Below, piece after piece: positions 54,939-62,789 of a stretch of DNA of 62,789 nucleotides. The first letter of the stretch is position 1, and every line of letters starts with the position of its first letter. This stretch comes from Richelia sinica FACHB-800 (GTDB lineage Bacteria; Cyanobacteriota; Cyanobacteriia; Cyanobacteriales; Nostocaceae), in NCBI RefSeq assembly GCF_014698825.1, contig NZ_JACJTT010000031.1, positions 1-62,789 on the forward strand, given 5' to 3'. A model generated the notes under the pieces. That model saw only the letters and a list, made by a program, of their open reading frames with translations, did no database searches and was not told the origin of the DNA. Both the position numbers and the translations under genes were made by a program.

Positions 54939-56285
54939 ATGTCTACTATTCGTCCTGCTAAAATTACTAACGTCCTCCCCAACTCTATCGCGGCTGAAAT
55001 TGGTTTTGAAGCTGGAGATGCCATAGTTGCAATTAATGGTACCCGTCCCCGTGATTTAATTGATTACCAATTTTTATGTGCGGATGAGTTGTTAGAATTA
55101 GAAGTTTTAGATGCGGCTGGTAAAACGCATCATCTGGAAATTGAAAAAGACTATGATGAAGACCTGGGGCTGGAATTTGAAACAGCCTTATTTGATGCCT
55201 TAATTCAATGTAACAACCGTTGTCCTTTTTGCTTTATTGACCAACAACCAGCAGGTAAACGTTCTAGTTTATATCTCAAAGATGACGATTATCGCCTGAG
55301 TTTTCTCTATGGTTCTTATCTGACACTGACGAATTTACCAGAAAAAGAATGGCAAAGAATAGAGCAAATGCGGTTATCACCTTTATATGTTTCTGTTCAT
55401 GCCACAGAACCAGAAGTACGAATTAGATTATTAAAAAATTCCCGGGCTGGACAAATTTTAGAACAACTGAAGTGGTTTCAAAAAAGACGTTTACAAATCC
55501 ATGCCCAGGTTGTAGTTTGTCCAGGGATTAATGATGGTGAACATTTAGAGAGAACCTTAACTGATTTAGTTGCTTTTCACACGGGAGAAGTGCCAACAGT
55601 TGCATCAGTAGCGGTGGTTCCTGTGGGTTTGACTAGATTTCGTCCCCCAGAAGATGAACTTGTACCCGTCACACCAACCAAAGCACAGGAAGTAATTACC
55701 CAGGTGCGATCGCTTGCCAGTAAATTTAAGCAAAAATATGGTTCTAGTGTAGTTTGGCTAGCAGATGAATGGTTTTTAATTGCTGGGGAAGAATTACCCT
55801 CAGAAGCAGAATACGAAGAATATCCACAAATTGATAATGGGGTGGGTTCTATTCGTTTATTTATCAAACAATTCCATCATGCTGCCGCTGAATTACTGCC
55901 CAGAAAAATATCTCCCTCGAAAAAGTTAACTTGGGTGGTAGGTAATGCAGTAGAAAAAGCTTTTCAATCAATTCTGAATGAGTTAAATGCCGTGGATGGT
56001 TTAGAAGTACAGATGGAAGCCTTAGCTAGTGATTATTGGGGACAAAATATTAGTGTGACTGGTTTAATTACTGGTCATGACTTGTTATTAAATCTCCAAG
56101 GAAAAGATTTAGGTACAGCAATTTTATTACCTAGTGTCATGCTCAAACATGGCGAATTAATCTTTTTAGATGATATGAGTGTAGCGGAAGTAGCAGCAAC
56201 ACTAAATACTCAAATTATTCCTGTATCTGGAGTCGAAGAATTAATTGATCAATGTGTAGCAGTGAATGAGCTTCACTTAATTTAG
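54939..56285 (+). CDS. TIGR03279-type cyanobacterial Fe-S oxidoreductase (PDZ + radical-SAM-like + DUF512)
   Basis: A 448-aa protein. Residues 1-65 form a PDZ-like domain (NSIAAEIGFEAGDAIVAINGTRPRDLIDY). A radical-SAM CX3CX2C signature follows: C91, C95, C98 in QCNNRCPFCFIDQ. The C-terminal half is a DUF512 domain. The set matches what I recall as TIGR03279, a conserved cyanobacterial putative FeS oxidoreductase; similar proteins occur in clostridia. The reaction is unknown. It is followed after 59 bp by the glycosylhydrolase gene on the same strand. Confidence 0.92.
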   Translation: MSTIRPAKITNVLPNSIAAEIGFEAGDAIVAINGTRPRDLIDYQFLCADELLELEVLDAAGKTHHLEIEKDYDEDLGLEFETALFDALIQCNNRCPFCFIDQQPAGKRSSLYLKDDDYRLSFLYGSYLTLTNLPEKEWQRIEQMRLSPLYVSVHATEPEVRIRLLKNSRAGQILEQLKWFQKRRLQIHAQVVVCPGINDGEHLERTLTDLVAFHTGEVPTVASVAVVPVGLTRFRPPEDELVPVTPTKAQEVITQVRSLASKFKQKYGSSVVWLADEWFLIAGEELPSEAEYEEYPQIDNGVGSIRLFIKQFHHAAAELLPRKISPSKKLTWVVGNAVEKAFQSILNELNAVDGLEVQMEALASDYWGQNISVTGLITGHDLLLNLQGKDLGTAILLPSVMLKHGELIFLDDMSVAEVAATLNTQIIPVSGVEELIDQCVAVNELHLI

Positions 56286-56344
56286 AAATCACCTTTGCAT
56301 TCTTCTCTGTGTGTCTCTACGCTTCTGCGTGAAACAAAAAAATA

Positions 56345-59047
56345 ATGACCAAAATTTTCCAATTACCAATCAAAATAGCCGGATTATTAATTGTCCAAAT
56401 TCATTTATTTACAGTTAGCTTACCAACCCAAGCACAAACCACAGACCCAATTTTAAGTGTAGTCAAAGACCCAAGTAATCAGCAAAGATGGAGAGCGATC
56501 GCTAATCGATTACAGGCATCTGGTGTCAATTATTGTGTTATTCCTCTGCCAGGGCTGAAAATTACCGCTAACTTCGGTAAACCCCAAATATTATTATTAC
56601 CTAATATAGAAACTTTAACTCCTGAACAGGCGATCGCCCTAGAACAGTGGACACAAAGAGGTGGAAAGCTGATTGTCACAGGGCCTGTAGGTAGTTTATC
56701 CACACCTGGTGTACGTCAACTTTTACAAAAATTACTCGGAGGTTACTGGGGATTTAGTTTAAATAGTCCTCAACAATTACAATCAGCTAATTCCAATGTG
56801 AGTAGTTGGGCTAAACCACCAGAACTATTTGGAAAAATCCAGGGTGGAGTAATTATTCCTAACCCAGCTACCAGTCAAACAAGTGCTGTTTGGCAGGCCC
56901 AAGGATATCCCGCAGCTGTTCTCACCTCAGCAACCGCTACTTTTTTAGGTTGGCGTTGGGGAATTGATACTGCTTCCAGTCGAGAATTAGATGTTGCTTG
57001 GTTAAAAGCTGCACTGCAACGTTATGTTGAACTTCCCAAACCCAGCCCAAAACCAACTTCTCACCATCGCCCTTGTGACCCTGCAATCACAACCAATACT
57101 AAACCGAAATTACCGCCCATAGGGAAAAAGCCTAAACCCAATACCAGACGCAAAACCCATATCGCAGGAAATAACAAGCCTTCTCCCACAAAGTTACAGC
57201 CTGCAACCAAATCCACACCCAGCAATTACCGGGAAGCCATTGACCAGCTAGAAGAAGCCGTCAGATTAGATGTTGTGCCTAATTCTAATGAACCAATTTC
57301 CCCAGAAGCAGCGATCGCTTTGCAACAAGAATTAGAAAACTTGATTGGTCGAGTTGAAAGCGCCCATTTAGCTGCATCAATATCTGGGTCTTCCCGGCGC
57401 AAAACTACATCTGCTACACCACAACCAGTCAAATCAATCACCAGCAACCTCTCAGAGGCTGATTTACAGGTGGTATTAACCCAAGCCAGGGAAATCGCTA
57501 AAAATATACCCTTCCTCGTTGAACGTCAAAATTTTGCCCTAGCACGTCAGCAGTGGTTACAAGCTAAAACAAAATTGTGGCAGCAATTTCCTATTGATCA
57601 ACGTCTAGCACAACCAGAAATTCGCGCAGTTTGGTTAGATAGGGGGACTATTATCCGCGCTGGCAGTGAAGCCGGACTGGCCAAAATTTTCAACCAACTG
57701 GCCCAAGCTGGCATTAATACAGTCTTCTTTGAAACCGTTAACGCCAGTTATACCATTTATCCCAGTCGAGTCGCCCCCCAACAAAATCCCTTGGTGAAAA
57801 ATTGGGACCCCCTGGCAGCCGCAGTCAAATTAGCCCATGGACGGGGGATGGAATTACATGCTTGGGTCTGGACATTTGCTGCCGGCAACCAACAACACAA
57901 TCAAATTCTCAACCTTGACCCCAACTATCCAGGGCCTGTCCTGGCTGCGCGTCCTGATTGGGCTAATTATGACCAGCTAGGAAATATGATTCCTGTTGGT
58001 CAAACTAAACCCTTTTTTGATCCAGCTAATCCCCAAGTCAGACAATATTTACTTGACCTGTTTGCAGAAATCGTCACTCGCTATCAAGTGGATGGTCTGC
58101 AACTAGATTACATTCGTTATCCCTTCCAAGACCCCTTTGTCAATCGCACCTATGGCTATGGTCAAGCTGCGCGGGAACAATTTTTACAACAAACAGGTGT
58201 AGACCCAGTAAATATTTCTCCTACACAAGGGGAGTTGTGGCAAAAGTGGACAGCATTTCGTACCCAGCAAGTTGATAATTTTGTGGCAGAAGTTGCCCAG
58301 ATGCTACGGTCAAAACGCCAAAATTTAACTTTGTCTGTGGCTGTCTTCCCCTTACCAGAATACGAACGCATTCAAAAGTTGCAACAAAATTGGGAAGTTT
58401 GGGCAAAACGGGGAGATATAGATTTAGTTGTCCCCATGACCTATGCTTTGGATACTCCCCGGTTTCAACGACTGGCCCAACCTTGGATTAAATCAACTCA
58501 ATTAGGTGCTACTTTATTGGTTCCGGGAATTAGGTTGTTATCTTTGCCTAACTTAGGGGCATTTGATCAGTTGCAATTGGTACGGGATTTACCAGCTATT
58601 GGTTATGCACTGTTTGCAGCTGAGAATTTTAATAATCAATTAGATGAGATTTTGATGAAAACTCAAGGTCAATCTTCCGTTAAAGGTGAACCAATTCCTC
58701 ACCGTCATCCTTTTCGGGCTGCGGCTTGGCGCTATGCAGCTTTACAAAAAGAATGGCAGTTGATGCAGGAAAGAGGACAATTGTCTATATCTGCAAATGT
58801 GCTAGCCGATTTTAGTCGTCGGGCTGAAGAATTAAACAATGCTTTAAATCAATTGGCAGCTTTACCTTCCGCTAGTAATTTAATTGAGGCGAAAACATTA
58901 CTCAATCAGTTTCAATCTCAATTTCCCACTTGGATGCAGTCGGCTACAACGCCACAGTCATATCACATTCAAGTTTGGCAACATCGCTTGTTAACTATTG
59001 ACAGACTACTGCGCTATGGTGAACGTCGCAGGAATTTACAGCCATAG
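56345..59047 (+). CDS. Secreted GHL10/DUF187-type family 10-like glycosylhydrolase
   Basis: A 900-aa exported protein with a signal peptide (about 1-31, ending TQAQ-TT). Residues ~35-235 form an N-terminal domain of unknown type; ~235-300 is a Pro/Lys-rich linker. Residues ~425-770 are the GHL10 barrel: IRAVWLDRG, INTVFFETVNASYTIYPS, HAWVWTFAAGN, VDGLQLDYIRYPF, and VVPMTYALDT. The conserved acidic residues of DGLQLDYIRYP and of the MTYAL strand are likely catalytic. The C-terminal ~100 residues are helical. The homologous domain in E. coli DigH hydrolyses denuded peptidoglycan glycans, so a cell-wall or polysaccharide substrate is plausible. Confidence 0.9.
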   Translation: MTKIFQLPIKIAGLLIVQIHLFTVSLPTQAQTTDPILSVVKDPSNQQRWRAIANRLQASGVNYCVIPLPGLKITANFGKPQILLLPNIETLTPEQAIALEQWTQRGGKLIVTGPVGSLSTPGVRQLLQKLLGGYWGFSLNSPQQLQSANSNVSSWAKPPELFGKIQGGVIIPNPATSQTSAVWQAQGYPAAVLTSATATFLGWRWGIDTASSRELDVAWLKAALQRYVELPKPSPKPTSHHRPCDPAITTNTKPKLPPIGKKPKPNTRRKTHIAGNNKPSPTKLQPATKSTPSNYREAIDQLEEAVRLDVVPNSNEPISPEAAIALQQELENLIGRVESAHLAASISGSSRRKTTSATPQPVKSITSNLSEADLQVVLTQAREIAKNIPFLVERQNFALARQQWLQAKTKLWQQFPIDQRLAQPEIRAVWLDRGTIIRAGSEAGLAKIFNQLAQAGINTVFFETVNASYTIYPSRVAPQQNPLVKNWDPLAAAVKLAHGRGMELHAWVWTFAAGNQQHNQILNLDPNYPGPVLAARPDWANYDQLGNMIPVGQTKPFFDPANPQVRQYLLDLFAEIVTRYQVDGLQLDYIRYPFQDPFVNRTYGYGQAAREQFLQQTGVDPVNISPTQGELWQKWTAFRTQQVDNFVAEVAQMLRSKRQNLTLSVAVFPLPEYERIQKLQQNWEVWAKRGDIDLVVPMTYALDTPRFQRLAQPWIKSTQLGATLLVPGIRLLSLPNLGAFDQLQLVRDLPAIGYALFAAENFNNQLDEILMKTQGQSSVKGEPIPHRHPFRAAAWRYAALQKEWQLMQERGQLSISANVLADFSRRAEELNNALNQLAALPSASNLIEAKTLLNQFQSQFPTWMQSATTPQSYHIQVWQHRLLTIDRLLRYGERRRNLQP

Positions 59048-59579
59048 GTGATACTGTTTAACTGTAATTAGGTTGTGCTGAAATATTTCAAGAAGTAGAA
59101 ACTAGGAAGGAAGTTAAGAAGTTGTGAAAATTATTGAAGGCTAAAAAACTACCTGGCTTTTTATGTCTTCATCGCTTCTTCTTGCCATTTTTCCTATCTT
59201 TAATCAACCTCAAGTCGTTGATTGATAACGATTTCACGACTTTTTCAGCTAGCCAGAATGAATATGACAAATGGCTAATCCCTACAAAAAATGTATATGT
59301 ACCAGGATTGATCAGGGTTGCCGTGAATTGGTATGAGGGCATTGGGTACAGAAAATTTGAGATTGGATCTTTTGATATCAAAATCAAAAATCCCAGATTC
59401 ATACCCGTTTCATTACTTATCTGTCAAGTGATTTGTTAGTAACTTAATAAAAATTAACCGTGATCTTACCAAATAATATATGACCAATTTAGAGTCAAAA
59501 TATTAACAGTTCAGTGAGTCAATGGAAAAATTCACAAATTGAGAGAAATATTCTTTGAGCGTAGTTGTCAAACTGGAAC
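59048..59579. other. 532-bp intergenic region, no supported gene
   Basis: A TTG-started frame of 101 codons (59134-59439) is the only candidate. It has no ribosome binding site and a mixed Phe/Leu/Ile composition, so I do not call it. No repeat or RNA gene is recognised. Confidence 0.4.
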
Positions 59580-62500
59580 ATGCAAGCATCTTCTCTATCT
59601 CTGGCATTACACAATTTAGATTTAATGATAGATCGCTCCCCATTGACGGTAGTGCCAGAAACACCTGCGTTAGATGCGATCGCTTTAATGGCTAAATCAG
59701 GAAAAGGTTTGTTAGTTCAATCAGCTACACAGGTTGTGGGTTATTGTACAGCCCAAGATGTTGTGAATCTAGTCAATGCTGGTGTGGATTTCAAAACCAT
59801 TACCATTGCAGAAGTGATGCAAACCTCAGATATGACCTTGAAACTGAGAGAAATCAATGTTTTACCCCAGGTGTTATATCTGTTATGTCAAGATCAACGG
59901 TTATTACCTGTGGTCGATGACCATAATCAGTTGATAGGGACAATTACATTTGAGAGTATTGGTTTAGCTTTAGCAACCTCTGAGGAAGTCTTTTCTCCCT
60001 TGGACTTTACAGTAGATAAATGGGAATTATTTTCGTCCGCTATAGATACTTCAGATGATGCAATTATTATTACTAAGGTTAATCCTTGGGAAGAACTTTT
60101 AGCCTCCAGAATCGTTTATGTCAATCCCGCCTTTACTGCTATGAGTGGTTATAGTAGTGGGGATATTCTGGGGGAAACACTACCTAAGTTACTAGGAGAG
60201 GAAGCTAACTCGCAAAAATTAGAGAAAATCGGCAATGCGCTACAAGCTGGTTCACCATTTAAAACAGAAATCATTCATCAACATCAAAATGGTAGTTGCT
60301 TCTGGGTGGAGTTAAATATATTTCCACTCAAAGACCGTCAAGGGACAACGACCCATATTGTTTATATTCAAAAAGATATTAGTAAGAATAAACAAATAGA
60401 AGAATCTCTCAAACTACATCAAGAGTTATTGCAGCAGTTAACCAACAATATTACTCAAGTATTTTCGATTTGGGATCTGCGGCAAGAACAGTTATATTAT
60501 GTCAGCCAAGCCTATGAAAAGGTGTGGGGTAAAAGTCGCGATCGCCTTTATGCCAATGTTTTAGAATATTGGGACTCGATTCATCACCTCGATGGCGATC
60601 GCTTCAACCAACAACTGGCCATGGTCAAATCGGGGGAATCCTTAACAACAGAATATCGGATTGTCCGCCCCAATGGAGAAGTACGTTATTTACAAAGCAA
60701 GATTTGGCCCCTAAAAAATGAATGGGGTGAAGCGGTCTATCTAGCTGATTTAGCTGAAGATGTGACAGAAGAACAGCAAATAATTGCTGATTTAGAAGAA
60801 CATAAACATCGCTTGAGTTTGGCTTTAAAAGCGACTAACGCCTTCTATTGGGAACGTAACCTCCAAAATGACCAAATGTCATTTTTCATGGCCGATGAGA
60901 CTGTATTTCATCAGCCAGAAATTTCCTATGCTCAAGCCTTGGAATCCATACATCCAGACGATCACCACAAAATCGAACTTGCCCATCAACAAGCGATCGC
61001 CAATGCTAGTGCCTTTGAGCTAGAAGTTAGGCTCTTAGTGACTGAAAGCTTATCAGAGTATAAATGGTATTTAGCTAGGGGTTTTGTCATTACTGATACC
61101 AACAATCAACCAACCCGTCTCATTGGTGTTGCTGTTGATATTACTTCCCGTGTCCTCTCGGAAACGAAAGTAAAGCATCGGGAACAAAGATTTAGCGCCA
61201 TTTTCAATGGCACATTTCAGTTTACTTGCCTACTCACCTTAGAGGGCATCGTCCTAGAAGCCAACCGCACTGCATTAGAGTTTGGGGGACTAGAACATCA
61301 AGATGTGTTTGGACTACCCCTGTGGCAAACACCGTGGTGGGACACTACCGTACAAACACAGGAACATCTAAAAGGTGCGATCGCGATCGCATCTCAAGGA
61401 GAATTTGTACGCTATGAAGTAAATATGATTAGTGCTGACAGTACACCGAGAACCATTGATTTCTCCCTAAAACCGCTAACAAACGAAGCGGGAACAATCG
61501 TTTTGCTCATCGCTGAAGGCAGAGATATTCATGACCTCAAACAAGCACAAGCAGCACTAGAATTAGTCAACCAAGAACTAGAAACCAGAGTCCAAGAGCG
61601 AACAATGGCATTAACAGAAAGCAATCGCCTATTGTTATCAGAAAAGGAACGCTTTCACTTTTTAGCTGAGTCCATTCCCCAACAAGTATGGATCGCTCAA
61701 GGTAATGGCAATCTTGAATATGTGAATCAAACTACTCTTGATTACTTCGGTTGCACACCAGAAGAAATTTTGGATTGGCAATGGCAACAATGGGTACATC
61801 CTGATGATTTATCACGGTGTATTGCTACTTGGAAACAATCCCTCACTACAGGAGAAAGTTACGAAATAGAATTCCGATTAAAGCATCATCATTCCTCTAC
61901 TTATCGGTGGCATTTATCCAGAGCAGTAGCTTTGCGCGATCATCAGGGTAAGGTATTAACTTGGTTTGGCACCAACACAGATATTGATGATCGTAAACAA
62001 GAAGCGGCGACTATGCAAGTGATGCAGCAACAGCTACAGGCAATTTTAGATCATTCTTCAGCGGTCATGTATGTTATCGATACAGAGAATAAATTTTTAT
62101 TAGTCAATAAAAAAATTGAACAAATACTGAAACTCAGCCAAACAGAATTAATCAATCAACCTATTCAAAAGTTTTGGGATGCAGAAATAGCTCAAGATTT
62201 TATTAAAAATAACCTCCAAGTTATTTCTTCTGGCCAACCTTTAGAAGTGGAAGAACTTGCTACCCATGATGACGGATTACACACTTATTTATCAGTCAAG
62301 TTTCCCCTCAAAGATATTAATGGCATGACCTATGCTGTGTGTGGTATTTCTACAGATATTACAGACCGCAAAAGAGCAGAACAAGAATTAAGGCAAAGTG
62401 AAGAAAGATTCCGCATCTTAGTAGAAGGTGTCAAAGACTATGCCATCTATATGCTCGACCCCACAGGCAAAGTTATGAGTTGGAATTACGGCGCTGAATG

Positions 62501-62687
62501 TATTACGGGTTATAAAGCTTCGGAAATTATTGGTAAAGAATTTGCTTGCTTCTTTCCACCAGAAGAGGTTTTAAATGGCTTACCAAATCGACAACTAGAA
62601 ATAGCATATCGCCATGGTCGGTTTGAGTGTGAAAGCCTATTTGTACGCAAAGATGGGACTTTATTTTGGGCAAATTGTATTTTATAG
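59580..62687 (+). CDS. CBS / multi-PAS sensor protein, ending before any kinase domain
   Basis: A 1,035-aa cytoplasmic protein from the ATG at 59580 (TTG at 59565 adds five residues). A CBS pair (about 10-145) is followed by about seven PAS/PAC modules and a coiled coil near 655-685 (NQELETRVQERTMALTESN). The last PAS is cut: it stops at DGTLFWANCIL, where PAS domains normally run another ~30 residues to a PAC motif and, in this architecture, to HisKA-HATPase. No kinase frame continues in the 15 bp before the convergent gene. It is probably a truncated hybrid kinase; expression as a stand-alone sensor is possible. Its N-terminus resembles the 1,824-aa kinase at 34136-39610. Confidence 0.85.
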   Translation: MQASSLSLALHNLDLMIDRSPLTVVPETPALDAIALMAKSGKGLLVQSATQVVGYCTAQDVVNLVNAGVDFKTITIAEVMQTSDMTLKLREINVLPQVLYLLCQDQRLLPVVDDHNQLIGTITFESIGLALATSEEVFSPLDFTVDKWELFSSAIDTSDDAIIITKVNPWEELLASRIVYVNPAFTAMSGYSSGDILGETLPKLLGEEANSQKLEKIGNALQAGSPFKTEIIHQHQNGSCFWVELNIFPLKDRQGTTTHIVYIQKDISKNKQIEESLKLHQELLQQLTNNITQVFSIWDLRQEQLYYVSQAYEKVWGKSRDRLYANVLEYWDSIHHLDGDRFNQQLAMVKSGESLTTEYRIVRPNGEVRYLQSKIWPLKNEWGEAVYLADLAEDVTEEQQIIADLEEHKHRLSLALKATNAFYWERNLQNDQMSFFMADETVFHQPEISYAQALESIHPDDHHKIELAHQQAIANASAFELEVRLLVTESLSEYKWYLARGFVITDTNNQPTRLIGVAVDITSRVLSETKVKHREQRFSAIFNGTFQFTCLLTLEGIVLEANRTALEFGGLEHQDVFGLPLWQTPWWDTTVQTQEHLKGAIAIASQGEFVRYEVNMISADSTPRTIDFSLKPLTNEAGTIVLLIAEGRDIHDLKQAQAALELVNQELETRVQERTMALTESNRLLLSEKERFHFLAESIPQQVWIAQGNGNLEYVNQTTLDYFGCTPEEILDWQWQQWVHPDDLSRCIATWKQSLTTGESYEIEFRLKHHHSSTYRWHLSRAVALRDHQGKVLTWFGTNTDIDDRKQEAATMQVMQQQLQAILDHSSAVMYVIDTENKFLLVNKKIEQILKLSQTELINQPIQKFWDAEIAQDFIKNNLQVISSGQPLEVEELATHDDGLHTYLSVKFPLKDINGMTYAVCGISTDITDRKRAEQELRQSEERFRILVEGVKDYAIYMLDPTGKVMSWNYGAECITGYKASEIIGKEFACFFPPEEVLNGLPNRQLEIAYRHGRFECESLFVRKDGTLFWANCIL

Positions 62688-62702
62688 CTGTAGCCAGATT
62701 AA

Positions 62703-62789
62703 TTAGGACGCTGCTTGCTTGAGAACGATTTCCATTGCTTCACGTAAATTATCCGATGTGGCTAAAAGCTTGCGAACCCTACTTTTCAA
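62703..62789 (-). CDS. 3' end of an unidentified minus-strand gene (partial)
   Basis: On the minus strand an open frame enters from the window edge and runs 28 codons to a TAA at 62703-62705, ending LREAMEIVLKQAAS. The helical, well-formed C-terminus suggests a real gene, but too little is visible to name a family. It is convergent with the truncated multi-PAS gene, whose stop is only 15 bp away. Confidence 0.5.
   Translation of the reverse strand: MKSRVRKLLATSDNLREAMEIVLKQAAS

Noticed and set aside
59134-59439. 101-codon TTG-started frame
   Set aside because: No ribosome binding site or recognisable domain; lies in a spacer between well-defined genes.
1-62789. tRNA genes
   Set aside because: I scanned for GTTCGAATC/GTTCAAATC-type T-loops with flanking stems and found none that fold convincingly.

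Overview
The window reads as chromosome of a filamentous, heterocyst-forming cyanobacterium of the Nostocales. The basis is: dense HIP1 sites (GCGATCGC) on both strands; PsbU and a second, solitary PsaB; a HetZ-related protein; a DevBCA-type exporter; remnants of XisH/XisI (fdxN-element excision control factors); and tandem heptanucleotide repeats plus small palindromic elements typical of Nostoc/Anabaena intergenic DNA. I cannot name the species from sequence alone.

Layout. 1-150: 3' end of a 5S rRNA gene and its terminator, so an rRNA operon lies just upstream. 0.3-6.1 kb: secreted RTX/Calx-beta protein, orphan metal-binding lipoprotein, WD40 protein and small hypotheticals. 6.3-9.6 kb: fatty-acid initiation genes plsX-fabH-fabD. 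9.6-18 kb: BlaI-type repressor with M56-type membrane protease, ComB-like phosphatase, M61 PDZ peptidase, Crp-family regulator, a PilB-N-terminal-like protein without ATPase, and a HetZ-related protein. 18-22.6 kb: a long intergenic region with repeats, a [2Fe-2S] ferredoxin and aconitase AcnB.

22.7-30.4 kb is an AT-rich accessory island and the most interesting part. It holds two intact two-gene modules that look like anti-phage or abortive-infection systems: DUF262 + HEPN nuclease (ATGA overlap), and an OLD-like AAA ATPase + TOPRIM (DUF3226-like) protein. Around them are three toxin-antitoxin loci in which every antitoxin is open and every toxin is broken, two decayed xisH/xisI remnants, a 585-bp direct repeat (4,196 bp apart, about six differences) that brackets the ATPase-TOPRIM cassette, a palindromic MITE-like element and a HIP1-rich tandem-repeat block.

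30.4-40 kb: solitary psaB2, a nested pair of small mobile-like elements, and two adjacent sensor kinases (1,824 aa CBS-GAF-PAS hybrid kinase; 356 aa REC-kinase). 40-49 kb: endolysin-like amidase, low-complexity secreted protein, and a TetR-DevBCA-ExbBD export operon carrying two matching palindromes that look like TetR operators. 49-62.8 kb: nadB, psbU, DUF3120 protein, uppP, a TIGR03279-type radical-SAM-like protein, a GHL10-like secreted glycosylhydrolase, a CBS/multi-PAS protein that ends before any kinase domain, and the 3' end of a convergent gene. All calls rest on reading the sequence and recalled family features; no database search was run.
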